From positions 6,588,123 through 6,652,122 of the forward strand of contig NZ_AP018227.1 in the NCBI RefSeq assembly GCF_002368095.1: a DNA stretch of 64,000 nt, written 5' to 3'. The notes beneath the pieces are model-generated. The model had not been told where the DNA came from. It searched no databases and worked only from the letters and a program-made list of their open reading frames with translations. Positions 8,418 through 17,752 of this stretch are shown here, piece after piece (position 1 is the first letter of the stretch; every line of letters begins with the position of its first letter). A program made the position numbers and the translations under genes. This stretch comes from Calothrix parasitica NIES-267. GTDB taxonomy: Bacteria > Cyanobacteriota > Cyanobacteriia > Cyanobacteriales > Nostocaceae.

Positions 8418-8689
8418 AATTAATTGTGTATTGTCATTGCGAGGAACGAAGCATTCACCTGAAAGGTGTGGATCATCGCAAGGAATTGAAGTTTTTAAAA
8501 TGTTAAATTAATTTTGTACGACTACTTATAGTTAATCAGACATTTAGTCAATTTTAATAGACTTTTGCTGCCAGACTAAAACTTACAGTCCCAGTCTTTT
8601 CAAATAAAAATTAATAATACTAATAATTGCTTTTATAACCAAACTTCTATCTACCGATTATTAACTATTTGCAAATACCCTTATAAATC

Positions 8690-8884
8690 TTAAACTCGCT
8701 GCTCGGTAACATCAATCAAACAGCTTATTTTCAAAACTGGTTCTAAAGTTCCTCCTTCAGTAAAAGCCCCTTCAAAAGCACAGCTTTTATCTCTAAATTG
8801 AATCCAAGCACGTTGAGCGGTAACTAATCTATTCTGCTGAGTTCTACCTAGTTTTGGCTTCAACTGTTGATAAATTTGATTCAA
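8690..8884 (-). pseudogene. LprI-like (DUF1311) C-terminal fragment
   Basis: This frame of 64 codons begins with TTG immediately after an in-frame stop. It reads NQIYQQLKPKLGRTQQNRLV and then AQRAWIQFRDKSCAFEG, matching the core of LprI/DUF1311 proteins, which are secreted lysozyme-inhibitor-like domains with a conserved W...FRD..C. The signal peptide and N-terminal half expected of a complete family member are missing, and upstream sequence does not supply them. It is best read as a decayed gene. It lies with the 8280 remnant in a 950-bp stretch without intact genes. Confidence 0.55.
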
Positions 8885-9085
8885 TTAGTTGAAATGAAAT
8901 ACCTTATCGCTTAATTGTCAATCCGGTTGTAAGGTAGTGAAATCAACCCCATGCTTGGCGAACTCTAATATCCATAAAGTCGCTTTTGGAGGTTAAGCTT
9001 TATTAAAGTAGCTTTTTATTACAAAAAGCGATTATAAACTTTCAGTTCCTGTTAACTTTTAATTGCGCTATTTGAGAAATCCCTA

Positions 9086-9904
9086 ATGCTAGAGCGAATT
9101 TTTGATTACCTTCAATATAATTTAAGTATTGAAGCAGGTATAGTCCTGCTTATTCTAATTTTTCTAGAAGCCATACTGTCAGCGGATAACGCTATAGCCT
9201 TGGCTGCAATTGCTCAAGGACTCGAAGATAAAAACCTCGAACGTCAAGCGCTTAACATCGGTTTAGTTGTTGCATACGTGCTGAGAATAACTCTGCTTCT
9301 AACCGCTACTTGGGTACAACAATATTGGCAGTTTGAGTTAATCGGTGCAGCTTACCTACTTTGGTTGGTATTTCAACATTTCACTTCTCCAGAAGAAGAA
9401 GAGGGAAGCGAACATACTGCCCGTTACGCATCATTGTGGCAAGTAATACCAGTAATTGCTTTTACAGATTTAGCCTTTTCCTTAGATAGCGTCACCACAG
9501 CCATTGCGGTTTCAGATACAAAGTGGTTGGTAATCACCGGAACCACAATCGGGATTATTACTTTGAGATTTATGGCAGGTTTATTTATCCGCTGGTTAGA
9601 TGAATATGTTTACCTTGAAGATGCGGGATATATTACCGTCGCATTCGTAGGCTTACGCTTGTTATTGAGGGTTATCAACGAAGCCCTTGTTCCTCCTCAG
9701 TGGTTAATAATTACCGCTATTGCTATCGTTCTAGCCTGGGGATTTTCCAAGCGCACAGATTCCGAAATTACAGAAGAAGAACCAGCAAATACGGGAGTTG
9801 GGAGTGAGAAGTCAGGAATTGACAGCGAGGATTTAGAAATTAATAAAGAAGTATCTACATCCTCTACCCCTTCTACCCCATCTCCCGAAACGACTAACTC
9901 TTAG
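9086..9904 (+). CDS. TerC-family integral membrane protein
   Basis: The protein is 272 residues with about seven hydrophobic segments between residues 15 and 222. It carries the two hallmark acidic intramembrane motifs of the TerC family: LSADNAIALA in the first helices and FSLDSVTTAIA in the middle. A polar Ser/Thr/Pro-rich tail of about 45 residues follows the last helix. TerC proteins are linked to metal (Mn, Ca) export or metalation of exported proteins, and the plant homologue is needed for thylakoid membrane protein insertion. Here it is a single gene, ending 7 bp from the convergent ndk. Its substrate cannot be told from sequence. Confidence 0.88.
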   Translation: MLERIFDYLQYNLSIEAGIVLLILIFLEAILSADNAIALAAIAQGLEDKNLERQALNIGLVVAYVLRITLLLTATWVQQYWQFELIGAAYLLWLVFQHFTSPEEEEGSEHTARYASLWQVIPVIAFTDLAFSLDSVTTAIAVSDTKWLVITGTTIGIITLRFMAGLFIRWLDEYVYLEDAGYITVAFVGLRLLLRVINEALVPPQWLIITAIAIVLAWGFSKRTDSEITEEEPANTGVGSEKSGIDSEDLEINKEVSTSSTPSTPSPETTNS

Positions 9905-9911
9905 CCACTAA

Positions 9912-10373
9912 TTACTTCGCAGTTTTCTCGTATAACCAAGGCATATTCTGAGGTTGCCAACTTACTAATTCATCATTGCTGAACCATAGAGAAACTTCCT
10001 TTTGTCCGGTTTCTACAGCATCCGAACCGTGGATGATATTGCGACCGATATCAACTCCAAAATCACCACGAATAGTTCCAGGTTCTGCTGTTAAAGGATT
10101 AGTTGCACCAATTATCTTTCTAGCAGCAGCAACAACACCTTCACCTTCCCAAACCATTGCCACAACCGGGCCAGAAGTGATAAAGTCCACTAAGCCAGCA
10201 AAAAATGGTCTTTCTTTATGAACGTCGTAATGAGATTCAGCCAATTCACGACTGACCTTCATAAACTTCATACCAACCAAAGTAAAGCCCTTACTTTCAT
10301 AGCGTTTAATAATTTCACCAACCAGTCCGCGCTGTACACCATCGGGCTTAATTGCTAAAAACGTGCGCTCCAT
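9912..10373 (-). CDS. ndk: Nucleoside diphosphate kinase
   Basis: The product is 153 residues from the ATG at 10373 ([16 protein letters not shown]), preceded by an AGGAGAT ribosome-binding site; an upstream in-frame start would add eight residues and lacks this support. The catalytic phospho-histidine is H115 in RNIIHGSD, and the KPDGVQRGL and [10 protein letters not shown] nucleotide-binding segments are intact. The enzyme moves the gamma phosphate between NTPs and NDPs in the cytoplasm. It stands alone, convergent with the TerC-family gene. Confidence 0.97.
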   Translation of the reverse strand: MERTFLAIKPDGVQRGLVGEIIKRYESKGFTLVGMKFMKVSRELAESHYDVHKERPFFAGLVDFITSGPVVAMVWEGEGVVAAARKIIGATNPLTAEPGTIRGDFGVDIGRNIIHGSDAVETGQKEVSLWFSNDELVSWQPQNMPWLYEKTAK

Positions 10374-10471
10374 CACTATCTCCTGTAAATTAATCAACTC
10401 ATCACTTGTTATTTGTCCGTCGCGATTCGTTTTTTGTCAATAGTTAATTTGGGAATAGGGAATAGGGAATT

Positions 10472-10554
10472 GGTAATTGGTAATTGGTAATTGGTAATTG
10501 GTAATTGGTAATTGGTAATTGGTAATTGGTAATTGGTAATTGGTAATTGGTAAT
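10472..10554. repeat. Tandem heptanucleotide repeat, unit GGTAATT (about 12 copies)
   Basis: Twelve head-to-tail GGTAATT units lie upstream of ndk. They are followed at about 10562-10672 by a pyrimidine-rich low-complexity run of TCTCCCCATC-type repeats. The same GGTAATT unit recurs at 26526-26560 and 32629-32716. Confidence 0.92.
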
Positions 10555-10764
10555 AATTATTTATTCTCCCCCTTTCTCCTTGTCCTCTTGTCTCCCTATC
10601 TCCCCATCTCCCCCTCTCCCCATCTCCCCATCTCCCCATCTCCCCATCTCCTCCCTCTCCCCCTCTCCCCAATTCCCAAAAATAAATTTAATGTATCTTC
10701 CCACACAGGCACGAATGCGTTAAATTGAAATCCGTGGGTAGAGAAGTATGAAGGTGACTAGTAA

Positions 10765-12783
10765 ATGGGTGTTGATGGTGCTACATCGGTTGGGGTAGGT
10801 AAATTCTCATTGAGTGTCAAAAAGAAGATAGCGAGTAAAAATCAAAGAAATCAGAAACTTCTGCCACCTAGTGCAATTACAGGTTCACCTGAAAGTAATT
10901 GGACAATTGAAGACAGTGAAGCACTTTACCGTATTGAAGGTTGGGGACAGCCTTATTTTTCGATAAATGCGGCCGGTCATGTTACTGTTTCTCCGAAGGG
11001 GGAGCGTGGTGGTTCTCTGGATTTGTATGAATTGGTCAAAGCTCTGAAGCTACGTAATTTGGGTTTACCTTTGCTGATTCGCTTTTCAGATATTTTGGAA
11101 GATAGAATCGAACGTCTCAATGCTTGTTTTGCTAAAGCTATAGCTCGTTACAATTACGGAGGTGTTTATCAAGGGGTATTTCCCGTCAAATGCAATCAGC
11201 AACGACATTTTATTGAAGATTTGGTTCGTTTTGGCAAACCCCATCAATTTGGTTTGGAAGCGGGTTCTAAGCCAGAATTAATGATTGCTTTAGCACTGCT
11301 CGATACACCAGGCGCTCTGTTAATTTGTAACGGTTACAAAGACAGTGAATATATTGAGACTGCAATGTTGGCTCAAAGACTTGGACAAACTCCTATTTTG
11401 GTTTTAGAGCAAATTGAGGAAGTTGATTTAGTCATTGAAGTTAGTCATCAGCTAAACATTCAACCAATCTTGGGAATTCGTGCCAAACTTAGCACTCAAG
11501 GTATGGGACGGTGGGGAACTTCGAGTGGCGATCGCGCTAAGTTTGGTTTGAATATTCCGGAAATTATTCGCGCTGTTGATAAGTTAAGAAACGCAGGGCT
11601 GTTAAATTCTTTACAGCTTTTACATTTTCATGTCGGCTCGCAAATTTCGGCGATAAATGTAATTAAAGATGCTATCCAGGAAGCAAGCCGCATCTACGTA
11701 GAGTTAGCTTCCTTGGGAGCTAACATGAAATATCTCGATGTCGGTGGAGGTTTAGGAGTTGATTACGATGGTTCTCAAACCAATTTCTACGCTTCCAAAA
11801 ACTACAATATGCAAAATTATGCGAACGATATTGTCGCAGAACTAAAAGACGCTTGCAAAGAACAAGAGATACCCGTACCGACACTAATCAGCGAAAGCGG
11901 ACGAGCAGTTGCTTCTCATCAATCGGTACTGATTTTTGATGTTCTTAGTACCAGCGAAGTACCAAACGAACCACCCGAAGCAGTTCAAGAAGGCGAATCC
12001 CATCTGATTTCGTATTTATGGGAAACCTACCAATCTATCAACGAAGAGAATTATCAAGAGTTATATCACGATGCGGTTCAGTTCAAAGAAGAAGCCATTA
12101 GTCGTTTCAATCTAGGAATTTTATCTTTAAGAGAACGAGCCAAAGCAGAACAATTATACTGGGCTTGCTGCTATAAAATTTTGAACATCACAAAGCAGCA
12201 AGAATACGTACCAGATGACATGAAAGACTTGGAATTAATCATGTCTTCTATTTATTACGTCAATCTTTCAGTGTTTCAATCAGCACCAGATTGTTGGGCA
12301 ATAGACCAGTTATTTCCCATAATGCCCATACACCGTTTAGATAAAGAACCTACTAGAAGGGGTATTTTAGCTGATTTAACCTGCGATAGTGACGGAAAAA
12401 TTGATAATTTTATTGATTTACGAGACGTTAAATCGATTTTGGAACTACATCCTTTTAAAGCAGGAGAACCCTATTATTTAGGTATGTTCTTGAATGGAGC
12501 CTATCAGGAAATTATGGGTAACTTACACAACCTTTTCGGCGATACTAATACCGTTCATATTCAATTAACACCAAAGGGTTATCAAATTAAACACGTAGTC
12601 AAAGGCGACACCATGAGTGAAGTGGTTGGTTACGTACAGTATGATGCGGAAGACATGGTAGAAAGAATCCGTCAGCGGTGCGAAGAAGCTTTAGAGCAGA
12701 ATCAAATAACCATCGCACAGTCTCAGCGATTGTTGCAGACCTATGAACAAAGTTTGAGTCGATATACTTATCTTTCTTCTTGA
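10765..12783 (+). CDS. speA: Biosynthetic arginine decarboxylase
   Basis: This 672-residue protein is close to the usual SpeA length. It decarboxylates arginine to agmatine, the first step of putrescine/spermidine synthesis in cyanobacteria. The PLP-binding lysine is K142 in GVFPVKCNQQ. HFHVGSQIS, the glycine-rich phosphate-binding loop LDVGGGLGVDYDGS and ISESGRAVASHQS are all in place for an alanine-racemase-fold decarboxylase. The ATG at 10765 gives the typical basic, poorly conserved N-terminus before NWTIEDSEALYRIEGWGQPY. It is transcribed away from ndk, with 390 bp of repeat-rich DNA between them. Confidence 0.97.
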   Translation: MGVDGATSVGVGKFSLSVKKKIASKNQRNQKLLPPSAITGSPESNWTIEDSEALYRIEGWGQPYFSINAAGHVTVSPKGERGGSLDLYELVKALKLRNLGLPLLIRFSDILEDRIERLNACFAKAIARYNYGGVYQGVFPVKCNQQRHFIEDLVRFGKPHQFGLEAGSKPELMIALALLDTPGALLICNGYKDSEYIETAMLAQRLGQTPILVLEQIEEVDLVIEVSHQLNIQPILGIRAKLSTQGMGRWGTSSGDRAKFGLNIPEIIRAVDKLRNAGLLNSLQLLHFHVGSQISAINVIKDAIQEASRIYVELASLGANMKYLDVGGGLGVDYDGSQTNFYASKNYNMQNYANDIVAELKDACKEQEIPVPTLISESGRAVASHQSVLIFDVLSTSEVPNEPPEAVQEGESHLISYLWETYQSINEENYQELYHDAVQFKEEAISRFNLGILSLRERAKAEQLYWACCYKILNITKQQEYVPDDMKDLELIMSSIYYVNLSVFQSAPDCWAIDQLFPIMPIHRLDKEPTRRGILADLTCDSDGKIDNFIDLRDVKSILELHPFKAGEPYYLGMFLNGAYQEIMGNLHNLFGDTNTVHIQLTPKGYQIKHVVKGDTMSEVVGYVQYDAEDMVERIRQRCEEALEQNQITIAQSQRLLQTYEQSLSRYTYLSS

Positions 12784-12802
12784 ATCAACATCTCGGAACC
12801 TG

Positions 12803-12935
12803 ACCCCCAGCCCCTCTCCTTATTAAGGGAGAGGGGGGTAAGAGCTTAGCTTTTCCCCTCTCCTTGACAAGGAGAGGGGTGTCCGTTAGCGGAGCGTGTC
12901 CATCAGGACATAGGACGGGGTGAGGTCTCTTGGGT
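12803..12935. repeat. Dispersed repeat with CCCCTCTCCTT hairpins
   Basis: Paired 'CCCCTCTCCTT ... AAGGAGAGGGG' arms form hairpins just downstream of speA. The same unit precedes the second 77-bp repeat at 15903-16005, and a solitary copy lies near 21857-21887. It probably acts as a bidirectional terminator as well as a dispersed repeat. Confidence 0.75.
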
Positions 12936-13010
12936 GATTGGTGCGTGACGTTTGTAACAACATTTCTCGCTACGTTCCACAATTCTTAACAACGTCACAG
13001 CACCCTACAA
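12934..13010. repeat. 77-bp repeat, left copy flanking the TPR-CHAT gene
   Basis: Identical over all 77 positions to 16008-16084, in the same orientation. Each copy has near-perfect ends (GGTGC-GTGACGTT and AACGTCACAGCACC) that can pair, like a small MITE. Confidence 0.9.
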
Positions 13011-13046
13011 TTAATTATCAATTAATTACGAATTACGAATTACGAA

Positions 13047-15743
13047 TTACAATCCATTCCCAATTAAAATAAACGGTGCCCAATAATAAGGATGTTGAAG
13101 TTTACTACCAGTCTGCTTCAATTTATCATCACCATTACCTTCAACAAAAATCCCACCACGTTCCCCACCGACAGCGGAATAATCGTTAGTAATCAAAGCA
13201 ATTTGTGCTTGTCGTAATGCTTCGGCTTTAGTAATTTTCTGCTGTTTCAAAACATTATAAAAACCATTCATTAATAATTGCGTTCCGTCGTCGGATACTT
13301 TCCACAAGGAAGCAATTGTGGCTCTAACTCCACGACTTTGAAATTGATATCCCAAACCTAATATTTCCTCACCGTTTCCAAATTTACCACCGATTCCAGT
13401 TTGACAGGCACTTAATACTACTAAATCAACATTATTTAAAGTCCAGTTTCCGATTTCTTTTAAATTAGCTGTTTCACCATCACCGAATAAAATAAACGAC
13501 TTGGAAGCATCTCCCGGTACAAAAGCAGCATGAGTTGCAAGGTGAACAATATTGTATTCGTTCATTTTGACGGTGGTATCTGCTTTATTAAATTTTTTAT
13601 CGATTAATTTTGTAGTTTTGGGAAGTAATTTTGTCAGGTTTTCAATTTCTTTCCCAGCGAATGGTAATCCTCGGAAGCGATAACTATCTCCTAAAACTTG
13701 AATATTATGATTACCATTTACAAACGCTCCCGCTAAAACTTTTGGTTGTGGTTGGGGTTTGGCTGTAAAATCTGTCAGGGATTTAGCGGTGATATTATTA
13801 ATATTTAAACGTTGGACTAACCATTGTTCTCCGTCGTGGAGTGCGGATAAAGGTATGTAGCGGAGTTGTCCGTCGGGAGCATAAATAATAGTTTTAGCTT
13901 GAGATTGTTTTAAGTCGTTTTCTAAAGGTTTAATTAGCCAGCTATAAAGTTTTTTCGCGGGGGTTTTGGCATCGCTACCGGGATTTTGTAAAGCTTGACG
14001 AAACTCTGTAATTACCTGATTGAGTTCGCTACGTTTGACTTGTACGGTACGACGAAGCGGAGGGGAATCTGGTGTAGTGATGATTAATTCCAAACGGTCT
14101 TCTAATATTAAAGGATATAGCATCACCGCATTTAAACGTTTTAAATCATCCCTTAATCCATCCAAATCGGATAAATCAACCGCCATTTTTTGCGCTTGAC
14201 GACTGAGTTGATCTAATTGTGCAATAACGTCTTTTCGTTCGCTGAATTGGTTAAATTGCTGGTTGAGTTCTGCTTGTAATTTGACTAGTTTAGCAATGCG
14301 TAGTTGTTGATTTGTAGTACGGTTGGTTTCCGTTATTTTGCGTAGTTTCGTGAGTTCTTGACCAATGGCGATCGCACTGGTTTGTAGTTGGTTGTATTTC
14401 TTGAGAATTTCTTCTTCGGGTTTGAGAATAACAAGTTTTTGATTGCTTCCCCGTACCTGAGTTAAATAATCGTTTAATTCTTGGACTTTTAATAAATCTA
14501 ATACTTGTTGTGCTTCGAGTATTCTGTCTTGTGATATTAGTAAGTTGGCAAGATTGCGATAGGTGGAAGCAACTTTTTTGGTGTAGGATTCTTGTTGCTG
14601 TTTGGGGAGTGTTTTTAGTTGTTTGCGGATTTGTTCGTAGGTGCTGACGGATTGTTTGTAGAATACTATTGCTAGTTTGGGTTGTTTTTGGGTTTCTAAG
14701 AAAACAGCAATATTGTTGAGAGTAGTTCCTTCTCCTGATTTATTACCAACTTGTTTGACAATCGCTAAAGCTTGTTGGTAATAAAACAATGCTTTGGGGT
14801 ATTCCCCAAAATTGTAGTAAACATTTCCAATATTATTGAGAGTTTTACCTTCACCTGCTTTATTACCAACTTGTTTTGCAATAGCTAAAGCTTGTTGATA
14901 ATAAGCTAATGCTTTAGAGTATTTTCCCAAATTACGGTAAACTTCCCCAACATTGTTTATAGTAGTACCTTCACCAGGTTTATCACCAATTTGCTTTCTA
15001 ATAGTTAAAGATTGCTGGTAATAATCCAATGCTTTGGCGTATTCTCCCAAATTGTAGTAAACATTTCCAATGTTGTTGAGAGTGGTACCTTCACCAGGTT
15101 TATGAGTAATTTGCTTTCTAATAGTTAAAGATTGCTGGTAATAATCCAATGCTTTGGCGTATTCTCCTAAATTACGGTAAACTTCACCAATATTATTGAG
15201 AGTAGTACCTTCACTAGATTTATCGCCAATTTTTATGTGAATTGCTAAAGATTGTTGATAGTAATCCAATGCTTTGGCGTATTCTCCTAAATGAAAGTAA
15301 ACGCCACCAATGTTGCTTAGAGAAATACCTTCGCCCGCCTTATCGCCAACTTTTTTGTCAATTTCTAAAGATTGTTGGTAGTAATATAATGCTTTTTTGT
15401 ATTCTCCCAACTTGCGGTAAACTAAGCCAACATTGTTGAGAATAACACCTTCACCTTTACGCTCTTCAATTTCTCTAAAAATAACCAAAGCTTGCTCAAA
15501 ATTATTTAACGCTTCTCGATATTTACCCCTTTTAAACTTCTGCATACCTAATTTATTCAACCGCAACGCTTCATCTCTACGCTGTTTCTCCCCTTCTACC
15601 TGTGCTATCTTCACTTTTTCACTAACAGCGGATTTGGCAACGGATAGGTTGTTGGTAACGGATGGGTTGTCTGTGACTACAGCTTCCACGGGTGAGGAAA
15701 CTAAAAACACGGTTGCAGCAAGCAACTTAAGGCTGTAGCTCAT
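13047..15743 (-). CDS. Secreted TPR-CHAT protein (caspase-like domain)
   Basis: This 898-residue protein has an N-terminal signal peptide (MSYSLKLLAATVFLVSSPVEA), then about eight 40-residue tetratricopeptide repeats (about 60-375), a helical linker and a CHAT caspase-fold protease domain (about 570-895). The catalytic dyad is visible as the His of VHLATHAAF (near 732) and the Cys of VLSACQTG (near 778). CHAT proteases work in prokaryotic signalling, programmed cell death and defence, usually gated by a sensor domain, here the TPRs. The signal peptide places it in the periplasm or outside. It stands alone between identical direct repeats at 12934-13010 and 16008-16084. Confidence 0.9.
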   Translation of the reverse strand: MSYSLKLLAATVFLVSSPVEAVVTDNPSVTNNLSVAKSAVSEKVKIAQVEGEKQRRDEALRLNKLGMQKFKRGKYREALNNFEQALVIFREIEERKGEGVILNNVGLVYRKLGEYKKALYYYQQSLEIDKKVGDKAGEGISLSNIGGVYFHLGEYAKALDYYQQSLAIHIKIGDKSSEGTTLNNIGEVYRNLGEYAKALDYYQQSLTIRKQITHKPGEGTTLNNIGNVYYNLGEYAKALDYYQQSLTIRKQIGDKPGEGTTINNVGEVYRNLGKYSKALAYYQQALAIAKQVGNKAGEGKTLNNIGNVYYNFGEYPKALFYYQQALAIVKQVGNKSGEGTTLNNIAVFLETQKQPKLAIVFYKQSVSTYEQIRKQLKTLPKQQQESYTKKVASTYRNLANLLISQDRILEAQQVLDLLKVQELNDYLTQVRGSNQKLVILKPEEEILKKYNQLQTSAIAIGQELTKLRKITETNRTTNQQLRIAKLVKLQAELNQQFNQFSERKDVIAQLDQLSRQAQKMAVDLSDLDGLRDDLKRLNAVMLYPLILEDRLELIITTPDSPPLRRTVQVKRSELNQVITEFRQALQNPGSDAKTPAKKLYSWLIKPLENDLKQSQAKTIIYAPDGQLRYIPLSALHDGEQWLVQRLNINNITAKSLTDFTAKPQPQPKVLAGAFVNGNHNIQVLGDSYRFRGLPFAGKEIENLTKLLPKTTKLIDKKFNKADTTVKMNEYNIVHLATHAAFVPGDASKSFILFGDGETANLKEIGNWTLNNVDLVVLSACQTGIGGKFGNGEEILGLGYQFQSRGVRATIASLWKVSDDGTQLLMNGFYNVLKQQKITKAEALRQAQIALITNDYSAVGGERGGIFVEGNGDDKLKQTGSKLQHPYYWAPFILIGNGL

Positions 15744-16007
15744 GATTCAATCCAAAAAAGATTTTACTAACAATTTTTTATATATCTTGGTAAGTGGAGG
15801 GTATGCAATATTTTTTAGTCACCAGATAATTTATCAGTATTTTTATGGTTTGAATAGGAAGTTTTGTGTAAAGAATATTTGTTGTTGCGGTTGGATGGAA
15901 TATGACCCTCACCCCCAGCCCCTCTCCTTGTTAAGGGGTGTAAGAACTCTTTCCCCTCTCCTTGACAAGGAGAGGGGTGCGCTTTAGCGCGGGGTGAGGT
16001 TTCTTAA

Positions 16008-16084
16008 GTGATTGGTGCGTGACGTTTGTAACAACATTTCTCGCTACGTTCCACAATTCTTAACAACGTCACAGCACCCTACAA
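16008..16084. repeat. 77-bp repeat, right copy flanking the TPR-CHAT gene
   Basis: Direct repeat of 12934-13010 with no differences. It is preceded (15903-16005) by a CCCCTCTCCTT-type hairpin repeat also found beside the left copy. Confidence 0.9.
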
Positions 16085-16120
16085 ATAATTACCAATTACC
16101 CATTCCCAATCCCCAATTAC

Positions 16121-16156
16121 AAAACCCGATTTCTCAAAAACAAGAAACCGGGTTTT
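16121..16156 (-). terminator. Hairpin terminator of the nucleotidyltransferase gene
   Basis: On the minus strand AAAACCCGGTTTCT pairs with AGAAATCGGGTTTT around an 8-nt loop (one G-U pair). It lies 28 bp past the stop codon and ends in a short T run. The sequence belongs to the dispersed 'GAAACCCGG' family also seen near 7500. Confidence 0.6.
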
Positions 16157-16183
16157 ATTTAATTCTATTTTCGTAATTCTGGT

Positions 16184-17353
16184 TCAACTAGAACTAGTAT
16201 CTAACAACTCAGCAATAGCTTGACGCTCTGCGGGGTTGTGAGCGGGTGGTACTTGACGAGCGTCGGTAATCAACCAGTCTAAGGAAGCTGCCTGAACGTC
16301 AATTGATGCTCCGGTTTTATCGACGCAGTAGCGACCGTAAACCAATTTATCAACTAACATTACTCCCGGACCAAGCCGTGAATACTCAAAAATCACGCTG
16401 TTTTCTACGGTAGCACCGCTACATACGCAGCAGGAAGGACCAATATAAACTGGGCCGACAATTTTGGCTCCATCTTCTATTTTGGTCATTGCTCCAATGT
16501 AAACTGGGCCGGTAATATCTACTTTGTCCCAATTTACGGCAACGTTTAAGCCGGTGTAAATTCCTTCTTTGACCTGATTTCCGGGGATTTGGACGTTTTT
16601 GATTTCTCCTGAAAGTACGCCGCGAATTGCTCGCCAATAATCAGGAACTTTACCAATATCTACCCACTCAAAGTTCATTGCTTTAGCGTAGAATGGCGCA
16701 CCGATTTCTACAAGTTTGGGGAATAAATCACCACCAATGTCATACTCAACTTCAGAAGGAATATGGTCAAATATCTCTGGTTCAAAAATATAAATACCGG
16801 TACTGATATTTGTACTTTTAGCTTCCTCTACAGCAGGTTTCTCTTGGAATTCTTTGACGCGGCCATCATCATCAGTAACAACAATACCGTAGCTGGAAAC
16901 TTCTTCTTTCGGTACGGATTTAGTGACGATGGTGGCGATAGAACCCTTTTCTCTATGCCATTTCACTGCTGCTGTTAAATCTAGGTCAATTAAAGCATCA
17001 CCGCACAACACAATAAAAGTATCGTCGAAAAATGTTTTAAAGTCCTGAATTTTTCTCATACCACCAGCGGAACCGATGGCTTTACCGACTAATTTACCGT
17101 TATCGTCGATACTACCTTCAAAAGAGTAACCAATTTCAACACCAAACCGCTGACCGTCACGAAAATAGCTTTCGATTTCTTCAGCTAAATGACTTACATT
17201 GACCATAATTTGGTCAAAGCCATGCTGACGTAGCAGTTCGAGTAAAAATTCCATCACTGGCTTTTGCAGGATGGGAATCATTGGTTTGGGAGTTGTGTAG
17301 GTAATCGGACGAACGCGAGTACCTTTACCCGCAGCTAAAATCATTGCTTTCAT
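16184..17353 (-). CDS. Sugar-phosphate nucleotidyltransferase with left-handed beta-helix tail
   Basis: This 389-residue protein has an N-terminal nucleotidyltransferase fold (1-235) with the signature MKAMILAAGKGTRVRPIT and KPMIP, the metal/sugar site CGDALIDLDL and FEWVDIG. A C-terminal hexapeptide-repeat region (about 255-345) has the VYIGAMTKIEDGAKI pattern. The family covers mannose-1-phosphate guanylyltransferase and glucose-1-phosphate uridylyl/thymidylyltransferase. It makes an NDP-sugar for polysaccharide or glycoconjugate synthesis; which nucleotide and sugar are used cannot be read from the motifs. It is a single gene with its own terminator hairpin. Confidence 0.88.
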   Translation of the reverse strand: MKAMILAAGKGTRVRPITYTTPKPMIPILQKPVMEFLLELLRQHGFDQIMVNVSHLAEEIESYFRDGQRFGVEIGYSFEGSIDDNGKLVGKAIGSAGGMRKIQDFKTFFDDTFIVLCGDALIDLDLTAAVKWHREKGSIATIVTKSVPKEEVSSYGIVVTDDDGRVKEFQEKPAVEEAKSTNISTGIYIFEPEIFDHIPSEVEYDIGGDLFPKLVEIGAPFYAKAMNFEWVDIGKVPDYWRAIRGVLSGEIKNVQIPGNQVKEGIYTGLNVAVNWDKVDITGPVYIGAMTKIEDGAKIVGPVYIGPSCCVCSGATVENSVIFEYSRLGPGVMLVDKLVYGRYCVDKTGASIDVQAASLDWLITDARQVPPAHNPAERQAIAELLDTSSS

Positions 17354-17577
17354 AAATAATTAATCCTCAACCACAAGCCAGTTTACGTAGATTAAGCGAT
17401 ACTTCATCATCTGTTTTAATTTGTGTGAAGTCATCCCTAAAAGCACGGATAATACACCTAGAATGCACTTATATAAGTGGGTCTTGGCAAATTAAATGAT
17501 AAGAAATTGCCAATATTCCAGTTTACTAATATTTGAGTATTCAACCCAAAGCAGGTACAAATGCGATTTAAAGCATC

Positions 17578-17712
17578 TAAGAGGATGTTTTATCTCCGGC
17601 GGTTAAAACCGCTACTACACTGGCGAAGGGTTTTTATATGTGTAGCCGCGACTTACAGTCGCTTACAGTCGCCAGGTAAAGTACATAATTAGACTTTTTA
17701 AACATCCTCTAA
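17578..17712. repeat. 135-bp element with 13-bp inverted ends (MITE-like)
   Basis: TAAGAGGATGTTT at 17578-17590 and AAACATCCTCTAA at 17700-17712 form terminal inverted repeats. The interior holds further short palindromes (CGGCGGTTAAAACCG; CGACTTACAGTCG). No frame is present. Confidence 0.65.
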
Positions 17713-17752
17713 GTTTTCTACATGCTCGCAATAGATAATTTCTATAAAAACA

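Noticed and set aside
10472-10554. CRISPR array
   Set aside because: The units are contiguous heptamers without spacers; no cas genes are in the window.
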